64,000 nt of DNA from the NCBI RefSeq assembly GCF_002192255.1, contig NZ_CP021768.1, positions 2,746,001 through 2,810,000 of the forward strand, written 5' to 3'. Within the stretch, counting starts at the first letter, position 1. Every line of letters begins with the position of its first letter. The notes below the pieces were generated by a model. It saw only the letters and a list, made by a program, of their open reading frames with translations, ran no database searches and had not been told where the DNA came from. This document shows positions 1 through 8,540 of this stretch, in pieces. Position numbers and translations under genes: made by a program. Origin of the DNA: Stenotrophomonas sp. WZN-1. Its GTDB lineage: Bacteria > Pseudomonadota > Gammaproteobacteria > Xanthomonadales > Xanthomonadaceae.

Positions 1-1024
1 CACGCCCAGGATTGAAGTCGATGCCGGTGATGTAGCGCGAGCCGGCATGCGCCTTGATATGCACGACGATGTCGATGGTCATCATCAACAGTCGCTTGAT
101 CACGTTGAATTCAAGGCCCGAACCTTCGGTCGAGGCCTTCACCATCAGGGCCAGCTGGTCCCAGGTCTGCTCCGGGCTGCCCGCATGGCAGCTGGTGATC
201 GAACCCGGATGGCCGGACGCGCAGTTGCGGATGAAGTAGAACGCCTCGTCACCGCGCAGCTCGGCCAGGATGATGCGTTCGGGCTTCATGCGCAGGCAGG
301 CTTCCATGCAGCTCTTGGCGCTGACATTGCTGGTGCTTTGTCCACCTTTGGAATACAGCAGGTGCACGACGTTGGGCTGGGTCAGGAACAGTTCGCGCGC
401 GTCCTCGATCGTGACCAGGCGCTCGTTGTCCGGGATATGGTTGACCAGCGCCTTCATGAAGGTGGTCTTGCCGCTACCGGTCGCACCGGATACCACGATG
501 TTCTTGCGGTACATCACCGCACGCCGGAAGAACTCGGCGTACTCGCGCGAATGGCGCAGCTCCAGCAGTTCGCGATCCTGCTCGCTGATGCTGCCATCGC
601 TTTCCAGGATCTGATTGAAGAAACCGTCTTCGTGATACTGGCTGAGCGACTTGGTGTGCTTGGACGGCAGACGGATGGTGATCGACACCTTGCCTGCATC
701 ACATGCAGGCGGAATCACGAACTGCGCACGCTGGCCGGTGGGGAACGTGAGCGACACGACCGGATCGGCATCGGTGATGCGCTGGCCGGTGTTGCTCTCG
801 TTCACCACCGCCGTGCAGAACTGCCGGGCCCGCTCGAAGGTCAGGCTCGGCACGTCCACCCGCTGCCACCCCGCCCGGGTTTCCAGGTACAGCTCACCGG
901 GACGGTTGATGCAGATTTCCGTCACTTCCGGGGACGTCATGTACTCGGCGATGCCCAGCACTTCGTACTGATAGCGCAGGAAATCGCTGGAGACGAGGGC
1001 GAGGGGTGACACTTCGGCGTCCAT
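1..1024 (-). CDS. virB11: VirB11 ATPase of an X-type T4SS (3' end cut by window edge)
   Basis: Hexameric traffic ATPase at the cytoplasmic face of the T4SS, thought to power pilus assembly and substrate passage. The visible 341 codons start at the ATG whose complement is 1022-1024. They show an N-terminal domain, a linker, and a RecA-like domain with Walker A GATGSGKT near residues 180-187, the Asp box IEDARELF near 206, and the Walker B region RIILAELRGDEAF around 250-262. Only a few C-terminal residues should be missing. It is the last gene visible in the operon, 12 bp downstream of virB10. Family and order match the Xanthomonas/Stenotrophomonas killing T4SS. Confidence 0.95.
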   Translation of the reverse strand, partial: MDAEVSPLALVSSDFLRYQYEVLGIAEYMTSPEVTEICINRPGELYLETRAGWQRVDVPSLTFERARQFCTAVVNESNTGQRITDADPVVSLTFPTGQRAQFVIPPACDAGKVSITIRLPSKHTKSLSQYHEDGFFNQILESDGSISEQDRELLELRHSREYAEFFRRAVMYRKNIVVSGATGSGKTTFMKALVNHIPDNERLVTIEDARELFLTQPNVVHLLYSKGGQSTSNVSAKSCMEACLRMKPERIILAELRGDEAFYFIRNCASGHPGSITSCHAGSPEQTWDQLALMVKASTEGSGLEFNVIKRLLMMTIDIVVHIKAHAGSRYITGIDFNPGR

Positions 1025-1036
1025 GAGGGTTCCGGG

Positions 1037-2308
1037 TTACCGGCGCGGGTTCAGCACGCCGGTGAAGTCAACGTCCTTTGCGACGTAGACATTCACGATC
1101 GTGCCCTGATTGATGGTGACCGTCGGCGGACGACGACCTTCGCTGAGGGCCTCATTGGCCAGACGCTCCATGGTGCGCGCGGTAGCGCTCTCATAGGGCG
1201 AGCGGACAGCGAAGCCATTGCTGGCGACGGTGGTCGACTCCGGACCGTGCTCTGCGGCAGCGTATTTGAAGGCATCGGAAATCAGGCTGATCATCAGCGC
1301 CGAGGCAAGGCGACTGCCCCAATGCGCGCTGTACTGGCCCGGATGCCCGGCGCCACCCAGCTGATCCACACCGGGGCTGGACATGGCCACGTCGATGCCG
1401 TTCGGGGTGGTAATGCGATCCCAGATGACTTCCACGCGCTTGCCGGTGGGGCCGCCGCCGTAAGCACCGTAGATCTTCGAGCCCTTTGGCAGCAGCAGGC
1501 TGCGGCCGTTGATCGAGTAGACCGGTTCGGTCACCAGGCACGAGGTGTAGCCGGCGATATCGGTGATGATGCGGGTTTCCAGCACGCAACGCAGATAGGT
1601 GCCGCGAACCAGCAACGCATCCGGGCTGCGGATGAAGCTGGCATTGGACACGTCTTCCACGTCCGGTCCGCGACGGACCTTTGCCGGCGCCGCCTGATTG
1701 TTGGGCAGCTGGGCCAGCATGGTACGGGTGTACTCATCCATGCCGCGGCCGCCATTGCCCCCGTTGCCATCCTGTCCATCACCACCACCCACCCCGCTTC
1801 CGGAGCCGATGCGGCGTTCCAGCAAAGTCGGGCCACGGTCCATCTCGCGTGCTGAATCGGACTGGGGAACGAACAGCGGGGTGGAATCCAGCGGCGGCGG
1901 CGGTAGCGGCGGCGTCATCGGAATCGGATCAACCGGTTGCATGGCCTGGGAGGGCACCGGACTCGTCTGCACGGCGTCCGGCAGAGTCGGCGTAGACACG
2001 CGCGCAACGTCCGGCACCTTCTGCACGGCATTCTTGTCATCCTGCCCCTTGCGGAACAGCAGGAAACCCATGGCCACCAGCAGCACCACGATGCCGCCCA
2101 GGAACAGCAGCGCCTTTCGGTTCAGCCGCTGCTCTTCGGCCGAGCGCAGCTGCGGTGCGGCCGCATCCAGATCCGGCGCAGGCTCGGCCTGGGTCGTGCC
2201 GAAGTACGGGTTCGACGGCGCGTCCGCGGCACCTTGTGCGCCGTACGGGCTCTGGCTCTCGTCGCGTCCGTTGTTCGGGTCGTTTCCGGGAGTGTTCTGC
2301 TGGCTCAT
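1037..2308 (-). CDS. virB10: VirB10, T4SS channel scaffold spanning both membranes
   Basis: VirB10 crosses the inner membrane and lines the outer-membrane core complex with VirB7 and VirB9. The 423-residue product has a polar, Pro/Asn-rich cytoplasmic N terminus (1-60), one membrane helix about 66-85, a Pro-rich periplasmic stretch (about 115-150), a Gly-rich linker (GSGSGVGGGDG and following, about 170-190), and a C-terminal TrbI/VirB10 domain from about 225 to 395. The start ATG overlaps the virB9 stop by 4 bp, implying translational coupling. Length and layout fit the X-T4SS family. Confidence 0.95.
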   Translation of the reverse strand: MSQQNTPGNDPNNGRDESQSPYGAQGAADAPSNPYFGTTQAEPAPDLDAAAPQLRSAEEQRLNRKALLFLGGIVVLLVAMGFLLFRKGQDDKNAVQKVPDVARVSTPTLPDAVQTSPVPSQAMQPVDPIPMTPPLPPPPLDSTPLFVPQSDSAREMDRGPTLLERRIGSGSGVGGGDGQDGNGGNGGRGMDEYTRTMLAQLPNNQAAPAKVRRGPDVEDVSNASFIRSPDALLVRGTYLRCVLETRIITDIAGYTSCLVTEPVYSINGRSLLLPKGSKIYGAYGGGPTGKRVEVIWDRITTPNGIDVAMSSPGVDQLGGAGHPGQYSAHWGSRLASALMISLISDAFKYAAAEHGPESTTVASNGFAVRSPYESATARTMERLANEALSEGRRPPTVTINQGTIVNVYVAKDVDFTGVLNPRR

Positions 2309-3084
2309 TTCTTCACGTTCCTTCGCAGGCCGACGACGAAGTCGCCGTGGCGGATGACCAGGTACGGGTGCGTCCCGTGCACGATCAGCGTATTGCCTTC
2401 AACCGTGGTGTTGACCACGAAGTCTTCACCGTATTCCGTTTCGCGACCGAACACCGCCGGGAAGATGCCGGTCTTGTACTCCGGCGAATTCGGCAGTTTC
2501 AGGTAGGTGAAACGACCATCGTCATAGGCGTTGACCGGGATCAGCCACCCCATCTTCTTCGCCTTGCTGGTCGAATAGGAGTAGTTGAAGTTGTACTGGC
2601 GGTCCTTGGCCAGTTCGGAGCTCAACAACGGCTTGGCCTCTTCCTCGACCGCTTCCTGGGCGACGCCGAACACGGTGTCGTTCGGATAGACGAAGGCGAT
2701 CTTGTACTGCACGCCTGCACGGCGGGCCTGCTCCAGCTGGCGCCAGTCGGTGGCCACCACCTTCAACTCGAAGATGTAGGAATGGGTCTCGGTGCGCACC
2801 ATCATGTTGGTGTCGACGTCGACGTTCTTCGGCTTGAGATAGAACACGTTCTCGCGACGGGTCAGTTCCCAGCCGCTGCTGAAGCCGGTGCTGTAGTCGA
2901 GGATCTTCTCGTTCGGGCTCAACTCGATCTGGGTGGTCAGGCCCAGGCCGGTGCGAACCGGATAGATGCGGTCCTTCTCGTACTCGTAGTGGTCAACCGC
3001 CTGCGCCATCGCCGCTGCTGAGAACAGCAACGACAACATCGACAGCAGCGCCAGCGCGCTTCCCCTGATATTTCGACTACTCAT
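2305..3084 (-). CDS. virB9: VirB9, outer-membrane core complex component
   Basis: Periplasmic partner of VirB7 and VirB10 in the outer-membrane core complex. The 259 residues begin with a clear Sec signal peptide (MSSRNIRGSALALLSMLSLL, cleavage probably near residue 28, AMAQA) followed by a CagX/VirB9 fold. The N-terminal domain (about 30-135) and the C-terminal domain (about 170-255, with GNTLIVHGTHPYLVIRHG) are separated by a linker rich in Glu and Ser/Lys. It overlaps virB10 and virB8 by 4 bp on each side, so the three are almost certainly co-translated. Confidence 0.95.
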   Translation of the reverse strand: MSSRNIRGSALALLSMLSLLFSAAAMAQAVDHYEYEKDRIYPVRTGLGLTTQIELSPNEKILDYSTGFSSGWELTRRENVFYLKPKNVDVDTNMMVRTETHSYIFELKVVATDWRQLEQARRAGVQYKIAFVYPNDTVFGVAQEAVEEEAKPLLSSELAKDRQYNFNYSYSTSKAKKMGWLIPVNAYDDGRFTYLKLPNSPEYKTGIFPAVFGRETEYGEDFVVNTTVEGNTLIVHGTHPYLVIRHGDFVVGLRRNVKK

Positions 3085-4151
3085 CGGTTGCTTGCTCCAT
3101 CAGCAGTTCCGGTGGAATTGTTCGGCGCCGGCCTCATGGCCGGCTGTCCGGGCACGGCCTGCCCCGGCATTGCTTGCCCCTGCACCGGCTGACCCGGCAT
3201 GGGTTGACCCTGTAGGGGCTGGCCCGGCATGGGTTGACCCTGTACGGGCTGGCCCGGCACCTGGCCGTTGGCCGGAACCGCGACCGGCTGGCCGGTAGCC
3301 GGGTCGATCATCGTGGCCGCGGCAGGATTGTTGGGATCGTAGACACCCTGCGCCTGCTGCGCGGCCTGTGCGGCCTGCTGCGCCTGCGCCTGCATGGCGC
3401 CGTCATCCGGCACCGGCACGCCACGCGAGTAATCGTTGTCGACGCGGTACTCGGTGACCTGGAACGCCAACGGGTTGAGGATGCGATCCTGCTCGGACAG
3501 CGCCAGGTTCTGGTTGTAGCCGAAGCGCATCGTCACCAGCTGGTTGTCCAGGTAGGTGGCGACACCGGTGCGCTTGTCCAGCAGGCTGCGCTGGATGCGC
3601 ACCGAAGCGCCGCGGAAGCTGCCGTTCGGTTCGGCGCCCAGCGGCGTGATGCTGAGGATCTTGACCCGGATGGCGCGCTCGCGGCCATACATCACGAACG
3701 GGTTCTGCGGGTTGTTGCCGGCATAGCGGACGCGCATGGACTGCGCCACCGGATCGGTGGACATCACGAACACCAGCTCCCAGTCCCGCAGGCCCATCAC
3801 CGCCGAGTCGTACGATTCGCGCGCGAGCACGTACTGGGCGACGTTGCTCCGATTGATCGCTTCGTTGGTGGTGATCGTCTCACCCTGGAAGGTGCCACTC
3901 AGGCGCGCGACGGTCGCGGTGCCGGTGTAGGCATCGGCCATCACCAGGAACGGCACCTTCTCCTTCAGCGGCAGCATGTAGTAGTAGCCGCCCGCGAGGG
4001 CGAGCGACATCAGCAATGAGCCTGTGGCTACCCACCACGCACGTCGCTCGCTGCGGCGTGCCATGTCGGCCACGGTGATCTCGTAGCTGACCGCCTTGGC
4101 GACCGACTGCTCGACCTTGGGACTGTTGCCCGGATCCTTCTTGCGGAACAT
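3081..4151 (-). CDS. virB8: VirB8, inner-membrane T4SS component with a repetitive Pro/Gly/Gln tail
   Basis: Bitopic inner-membrane protein that nucleates T4SS assembly. Of 356 residues, 1-38 are cytoplasmic, 39-60 form the membrane helix, and about 65-245 make the VirB8 periplasmic domain, with NPLAF at 226-230 in the place of the family NPxG motif. Residues 251-356 are a low-complexity tail: an Ala/Gln block (253-268), then repeats of the type PGQPxxGQPM between about 298 and 337. The underlying DNA at about 3167-3262 repeats with a period near 36 bp. Standard VirB8 proteins are much shorter, so the tail is an extension. The gene follows virB7 after 89 bp. Confidence 0.95.
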   Translation of the reverse strand: MFRKKDPGNSPKVEQSVAKAVSYEITVADMARRSERRAWWVATGSLLMSLALAGGYYYMLPLKEKVPFLVMADAYTGTATVARLSGTFQGETITTNEAINRSNVAQYVLARESYDSAVMGLRDWELVFVMSTDPVAQSMRVRYAGNNPQNPFVMYGRERAIRVKILSITPLGAEPNGSFRGASVRIQRSLLDKRTGVATYLDNQLVTMRFGYNQNLALSEQDRILNPLAFQVTEYRVDNDYSRGVPVPDDGAMQAQAQQAAQAAQQAQGVYDPNNPAAATMIDPATGQPVAVPANGQVPGQPVQGQPMPGQPLQGQPMPGQPVQGQAMPGQAVPGQPAMRPAPNNSTGTADGASNR

Positions 4152-4240
4152 GGATTCTTCCGTACTGCTGAAACATCAATGGGCGTGGCGCCCCTGCGAC
4201 CGGCGCGGGGAGCGGCACGTTCGATGATTTCGAGGTGGAC

Positions 4241-4687
4241 TCAGGTGCCGCTGCTGGACTCAGCGCCCTGCGCCGACGCGGTCGGCGTCGAGCCTGCGCT
4301 CTGCACAACGATCTGGTTGCCAACGATGGAGACGGAGATGCCCTGCGCTGCATAGGCTGCGGTCAGATCGATCACGGCCTGCTGTGCATTGGTGGTGTCG
4401 ATGTTCGAGACCGCGCCGAACAGGGTGAAGTCCGAGCTGAGGCGGTAGTCCAAGGTGCGTCCGGAATCCTTGGCCCAGCGCTCGAGCATGGCTTTGAGCG
4501 TGCCATCCATCGGCGAAGCCTGGTAGACGTAGCTGGAGTACAGCGGGATTTCGGTCGTTGCCGCAGCAAAGCGGTTCACCGGCTTCCAGCGGCCTCCGAA
4601 ATCGGGAGCGGACTTGGTGGCACAACCGGCCACCATCAGCGCCGCCACTGCGGCGATGGACATTTTTGCGATAAACGCCTGATTCAT
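4241..4687 (-). CDS. virB7: VirB7-type lipoprotein with a C-terminal N0-like domain
   Basis: The 148-residue lipoprotein has signal MNQAFIAKMSIAAVAALMVA and lipobox VAGC with lipidated Cys22. Classical VirB7 proteins are about 50 residues. This one adds a globular domain (about 45-130: SPMDGTLKAMLERWAKDSGR ... VSIVGNQIVVQSA) resembling the STN/N0 fold of secretins, which is known for VirB7 of Xanthomonas citri. The reading frame stays open upstream to 4996, but the signal peptide fixes the start at the ATG complementary to 4685-4687. It should form the outer ring of the core complex with VirB9 and VirB10. First gene of the virB7-B11 run. Confidence 0.9.
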   Translation of the reverse strand: MNQAFIAKMSIAAVAALMVAGCATKSAPDFGGRWKPVNRFAAATTEIPLYSSYVYQASPMDGTLKAMLERWAKDSGRTLDYRLSSDFTLFGAVSNIDTTNAQQAVIDLTAAYAAQGISVSIVGNQIVVQSAGSTPTASAQGAESSSGT

Positions 4688-4979
4688 ACGGGCTTCACTT
4701 TGACGTACGAAAAAGCAGTTCCGAGCGTTGGATCCCTGGTCGTCCGGCGCTGCATGGCGCACGCCGGAAACGGGGAGACGCGCTGGATTGCAGCACACCT
4801 GCCCCGGCTCCCCTGCAGCCTTGCGGCTGCCAACCAGGTTGCAGGCCGAGCGACGGATTTCAGCCGCCACGCACCTGCACACCCTTACCAACGTCGAAAC
4901 CATCCTTGTTTCCATGGCACAAACTCCTGGCCACCCTACTGCTGAAACTTTGACATCCGGCACATATTTCCGGACCTCA

Positions 4980-5007
4980 AACATAGGGTCGCACAACCAC
5001 GCGTCAA
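4980..5007 (-). promoter_or_regulatory. Candidate sigma70 promoter for virB7-virB11
   Basis: On the minus strand TTGACG (complement of 5002-5007) is followed after 16 bp by TATGTT (complement of 4980-4985). Transcription would begin near 4973 and give a leader of about 285 nt before virB7. Assigned by eye only. Confidence 0.4.
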
Positions 5008-5014
5008 TTCCATG

Positions 5015-5100
5015 TCAGACAAGTCTGAAAATCCATGAACAAATGCCAAATTCTTGACCGGAATCACGAATTCACATTCTTAAATGTGAATACAGTTCAC
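5015..5100. promoter_or_regulatory. Cluster of dyads upstream of the candidate virB7 promoter
   Basis: Three inverted repeats lie close together: TCAGAC-AA-GTCTGA at 5015-5028; ATTCACATT-CTTA-AATGTGAAT at 5070-5091 (perfect 9-bp arms); and GTGAA-TACAG-TTCAC at 5086-5100. The latter two share the GTGAA half-site, so GTGAA/TTCAC occurs at 5071, 5086 and 5096. The first dyad sits just upstream of the candidate -35 box. These look like binding sites for one or two dimeric regulators; which ones cannot be told. Confidence 0.5.
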
Positions 5101-5117
5101 AAATTCAGCGTCGTGAA

Positions 5118-6797
5118 TTAGACGTTCAGCATCGGAACATCCACCTTCGGCAGCAGCCTGGAAGTGAAGTAGCGGTCCTTGTAGTAGCGGATCTTGTCGC
5201 ACTTGACCGGATGCGGTATGCCCTCATACAGGAACACCTCCATGTCCGGCCCCATCGCCTTCAGCTCCTGCGGCAGCATCAGCGCGCGCCGTTCCTCGGT
5301 GAAGTTGTGGGTCTTCTCGCGGGCATGGGTGACGTTCTTCCTGCGCACCGTGGTGTAGCCCAGCATGTCCGAGTAGTCGTTGGCATCCTGCTGTTCGCGC
5401 GGCGCGTACAGGATCTGCAGCGCATGGTTGGTGATGATCGTGCGCGAGACTTCCCGGCCGTAGGTGGCATCAAGCTGGGACATGCTCTGGATGATCGGCA
5501 GCAGGCGGATGTTGTAGCCGGCCATGTAGGAGACCGCCGAGGCGATGATCTCCACCTTGCCGATCGAGGTGAATTCGTCCATCAGCAGCAGGCACTGGTA
5601 CTTCAGGTCCGGGTTGGACTTGGGCAGTTCCTTGGTGTTGAGGTTGATCAGCTGGCTGAAGAACAGGTTGATGATCAACCGGCTCTCGGCCAGCTTGTTC
5701 GGCTGGATGCCGATGTAGATGGTCATCTTCTTCTTGCGGACGTCGGTCAGCAGGAAGTCGTTGCAGCTGGTGGCCTTGTCCAGCACCGGGTTGATCCAGG
5801 GATTGAGCGGCTCCTTGAAGGTGCCCAGGATCGAGGCGAAGGTCTCATCGGCCTGCGACAGCATGTTGGCGAACGCCGAACGGGCGTTGGCACTGAGGAA
5901 CGGCCGCTCCGACAGGGTCTTGAGGTACTTCTTCAGGTCGGTGCCGTCACCGGAGGACAACCGGTACACCGCGCCCAGCGTGGGCGTGCCCGAGCCGCCC
6001 GGGAAACCACTGCTACGCTCGTCGTCCCAGTTCTCGAACAAGTACAGGGTAAAGGCCATGAACGCGTTGCGTGCCTGGCTGACCCAGAATTTCTGGTCCT
6101 CGGCCCCGTCCGGATACAGCATCGCAGCGATGCTCATCAGGTCCGAGACACGGAAGGCCGGATCGTCGGAGACGTAGCTGAGCGGGTTCCAGCGGTGCGT
6201 GCGCCGATCCTCGGCGAAGGGATTGAACAGGTAGATCTCCTGGCCCTGGCTGGCGCGCCAGCCGCTGGTCAGGTCGAAGTTCTCCTGCTTGATGTCCAGC
6301 ACCACCAGCGATTCGCCGTACTCCAGCAGGTTCGGGATGACCACGCCCACGCCCTTGCCTGAGCGGGTCGGCGCGGCCAGGATCACGAACTGCTGGCCAT
6401 CCAGGCGCACCAGCTTGCCGCCATGGCTGCCGACCACGATGCTCTGGCCGGTCTTCTTGAACATGCCGTGCTTGGCCAGGTCGGCCCCGGTGGCAAAGCG
6501 CGCGTCGCCGTGCAGTGAGCGCTTGTCCTTCTTCAGCAGCAGCACCAGGCCAGTCACCAGCAGCACCAGCAGAGGCAGGCCGAAGCCCACGTAGCCGGCC
6601 CATTTGATCTTGCCCACGAAAGGCGCAACCTGCGGCTGGCCGATGGCGTGGACGTACTGGTAGTAGGTGTTCCAGGTGAACAGCTGGGTGTCCAGCCCCA
6701 GGAACAGCAGGGTCAGGTAACCGGAAAACACGAAACCAAGCAGCAGGGTCGCCAGCGTGATGATGGCGATGAGCAGATACTTCTTACTGGGCAACAC
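5118..6797 (-). CDS. virD4: VirD4 coupling protein (T4CP)
   Basis: Inner-membrane ATPase that selects substrates for the T4SS; in the X-T4SS it binds the XVIPCD domain of effectors. The 559 residues have two N-terminal membrane segments (about 8-34 and 66-88), Walker A APTRSGKGV at 142-150, and Walker B LLLMDEFTSIG around 400. The all-alpha domain lies between about 185 and 310. There is no relaxase gene nearby, which fits protein rather than DNA transfer. It is 35 bp downstream of the small gene at 6833-7090 and separated from virB7 by the long regulatory gap. Confidence 0.95.
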   Translation of the reverse strand: MLPSKKYLLIAIITLATLLLGFVFSGYLTLLFLGLDTQLFTWNTYYQYVHAIGQPQVAPFVGKIKWAGYVGFGLPLLVLLVTGLVLLLKKDKRSLHGDARFATGADLAKHGMFKKTGQSIVVGSHGGKLVRLDGQQFVILAAPTRSGKGVGVVIPNLLEYGESLVVLDIKQENFDLTSGWRASQGQEIYLFNPFAEDRRTHRWNPLSYVSDDPAFRVSDLMSIAAMLYPDGAEDQKFWVSQARNAFMAFTLYLFENWDDERSSGFPGGSGTPTLGAVYRLSSGDGTDLKKYLKTLSERPFLSANARSAFANMLSQADETFASILGTFKEPLNPWINPVLDKATSCNDFLLTDVRKKKMTIYIGIQPNKLAESRLIINLFFSQLINLNTKELPKSNPDLKYQCLLLMDEFTSIGKVEIIASAVSYMAGYNIRLLPIIQSMSQLDATYGREVSRTIITNHALQILYAPREQQDANDYSDMLGYTTVRRKNVTHAREKTHNFTEERRALMLPQELKAMGPDMEVFLYEGIPHPVKCDKIRYYKDRYFTSRLLPKVDVPMLNV

Positions 6798-6832
6798 CCG
6801 AATCCTCCATGATGCGCACGCGGCGCGACGGC

Positions 6833-7090
6833 CTAGCGGTGGCGCCAGCGCGACGCCTTCTTCCGCAGGTGGTTCTCGTTCTCCAGCCCGGGCTCCTCGC
6901 CCTCCTCACGCACCAGTTGCAACAAGCGTTGGCGCGCTTCGGCCAGTGATATCAGGTCGGTCAGACGATCCCCATCGTCGGCGACGACCGCATGGCCGAC
7001 CACATCGCCCGGAGCGTACACCGGCGCGTAGGACACCGCTACCAGCTGATAGCGCCCGCGCGACTCCAGCACGTGCTTGAACTCCTGCAT
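6833..7090 (-). CDS. Small conserved-looking protein upstream of virD4, function unknown
   Basis: The 85-residue product starts at the ATG complementary to 7088-7090, chosen because AAGGAGG lies 6 nt upstream of it on the minus strand. The sequence MQEFKHVLESRGRYQLVAVS looks like a compact beta-rich segment; it is followed by an acidic stretch (residues about 35-45), a helical part, and a basic C terminus KKASRWRHR. No signal peptide or membrane segment. It precedes virD4 by 35 bp on the same strand and is probably co-transcribed with it, so a role tied to the T4SS is possible but inferred from position only. Confidence 0.7.
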   Translation of the reverse strand: MQEFKHVLESRGRYQLVAVSYAPVYAPGDVVGHAVVADDGDRLTDLISLAEARQRLLQLVREEGEEPGLENENHLRKKASRWRHR

Positions 7091-7312
7091 CGATCCGCCT
7101 CCTTGTTTGAGCAACGCTACAGTCCCCTGCACCGCCATCATGCCCGCTGGCATGTCGTCTGCGCATGCACACCGGCGGCACGGATCGGCGGCCCCTCCCC
7201 GCAGCGGACCCGGCATCGCCACCGATCAAACACTGATTTACCCCCAGCGTGGCTGCCCCTGTTGCGGTGCAGCAGTACAATGTCTGGCTCCCCGCCCCCA
7301 TCGCGCCCCCGC

Positions 7313-8524
7313 ATGAGCCCCAACTCTTCCCTGGCTGCGCGGCTGACGCCTCGTCAGCGCACCCTGATCATCCTCGCCCTTTCACTGGGCGGCTTCGCCA
7401 TCGGCACCAGCGAGTTCGCCAGCATGGGCCTGATGCTGGAGATCAGCCGCGGCCTGTCGATTTCCGAAACCCAGGTCGGGCATCTGATCAGCGCTTATGC
7501 CATCGGCGTGGTGGTCGGCGCCCCGATCCTCGCCTTCGTGGGCGCCAGCTTCCCGCGCCGCAAGCTGCTGCTGGCGCTGATGGGCTTCTACGCGGTCGGC
7601 AACCTGGCCAGCGCGCTGGCACCGAACTACGGCACGATGCTGGTGGCACGCTTCGTCGCCGGCCTGCCGCATGGCGCCTATTTCGGCGTGGCGATGCTGG
7701 TGGCCGCAGCGATCAGTCCCGCCGGCCAGCGCGGCCAGGCGATGTCGCGCGTGCTGCTGGGCCTGTCGATCGCGATCCTGGTCGGCAACCCGTTGACCAC
7801 CTGGCTGGGCCAGCAGCTGAGCTGGCGCACCGCCTTTGCCCTGGTCAGCGTGCTGGCCATCGCCACCGTGGCGATGATCGCGCGCTTCCTGCTGCCGGAC
7901 CGGGATGAAGTGCGTACCTCGCCGATGCGCGAACTGCGCGCCTTCAACACCACCCAGGTGTGGCTGGCGCTGGCGATCGGTGCGGTCGGCTTCGCCGGCA
8001 TGTTCTGTGTGTTCACCTACCTGGCACCGACCCTGGTGCAGGTCACCGGCGTGGCCGAATCGTGGATGCCGCTGGCGGTGGGCGTGTTCGGCATCGGCGC
8101 GATCATCGGCAACATCGCCGGTGGCTGGCTGGTGGACAAGTTCCATTTCAAGGCCGCCGCCGTGGTGCTGCTGTGGTCGATCGTGATGCTGCTGCTGTAT
8201 CCGCTGGCGGCACAGTCGGTGTGGACCATCGGCCCGATGATCATCACCGTCGGCACCATGGGCGCGCTGGCGGCGGTACTGCAGACCCGCCTGATGGACG
8301 TGGCCGGTGAAGCGCAGACGCTGGCAGCGGCCTCCAACCACGCCGCGTTCAATACCGCCAATGCGCTCGGCCCGTGGCTGGGCGGCATGGCAATCAGCGC
8401 CGGCTTCAGCCCGGCCAGCACCGGCTATGTCGGTGCGGCTACCGCGATCGGCGGCCTGCTGCTGTGGTGCGTGGCGGTGATGCTGGACAGGAAGCGCAGG
8501 ACCGCCGTCGCCGGCAGCCACTGA
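7313..8524 (+). CDS. MFS transporter of the drug:H+ antiporter (DHA1/AraJ-like) type
   Basis: The 403-residue product has about 12 membrane helices. LGGFAIGTSEFASMGLM forms the first helix, and AGLPHGAYFGVAMLVA and the loop FPRRKLLLALMGF between helices 2 and 3 are typical of AraJ/NepI/YdhP-type exporters. I chose the ATG at 7313 because it gives the usual DHA1 length; an in-frame ATG at 7280 would add 11 residues and neither has a good ribosome site. The substrate cannot be inferred. It ends 16 bp before the convergent MerR gene. The 222 bp separating it from the divergent small gene at 7090 probably contain both promoters. Confidence 0.85.
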   Translation: MSPNSSLAARLTPRQRTLIILALSLGGFAIGTSEFASMGLMLEISRGLSISETQVGHLISAYAIGVVVGAPILAFVGASFPRRKLLLALMGFYAVGNLASALAPNYGTMLVARFVAGLPHGAYFGVAMLVAAAISPAGQRGQAMSRVLLGLSIAILVGNPLTTWLGQQLSWRTAFALVSVLAIATVAMIARFLLPDRDEVRTSPMRELRAFNTTQVWLALAIGAVGFAGMFCVFTYLAPTLVQVTGVAESWMPLAVGVFGIGAIIGNIAGGWLVDKFHFKAAAVVLLWSIVMLLLYPLAAQSVWTIGPMIITVGTMGALAAVLQTRLMDVAGEAQTLAAASNHAAFNTANALGPWLGGMAISAGFSPASTGYVGAATAIGGLLLWCVAVMLDRKRRTAVAGSH

Positions 8525-8540
8525 ACACCGCGCCGGATCG

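Larger units (their letters stand above)
4688..5117. promoter_or_regulatory. 430-bp AT-richer control region between virD4 and virB7
   Basis: I see no convincing gene here. The half nearest virD4 (about 4915-5117) is markedly AT-richer than the neighbourhood and holds several dyads. It is the only gap of any size inside the T4SS locus, so it is the natural place for the virB7-B11 promoter. The remainder (4688-4915), next to virB7, would be a long untranslated leader. Confidence 0.6.

Noticed and set aside
1..7090. Reading the T4SS as a conjugation system of an integrated element
   Set aside because: No relaxase, transfer origin, integrase or flanking direct repeats are visible, and gene order plus the enlarged VirB7 match the chromosomal killing T4SS. 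An oriT outside the window cannot be excluded.
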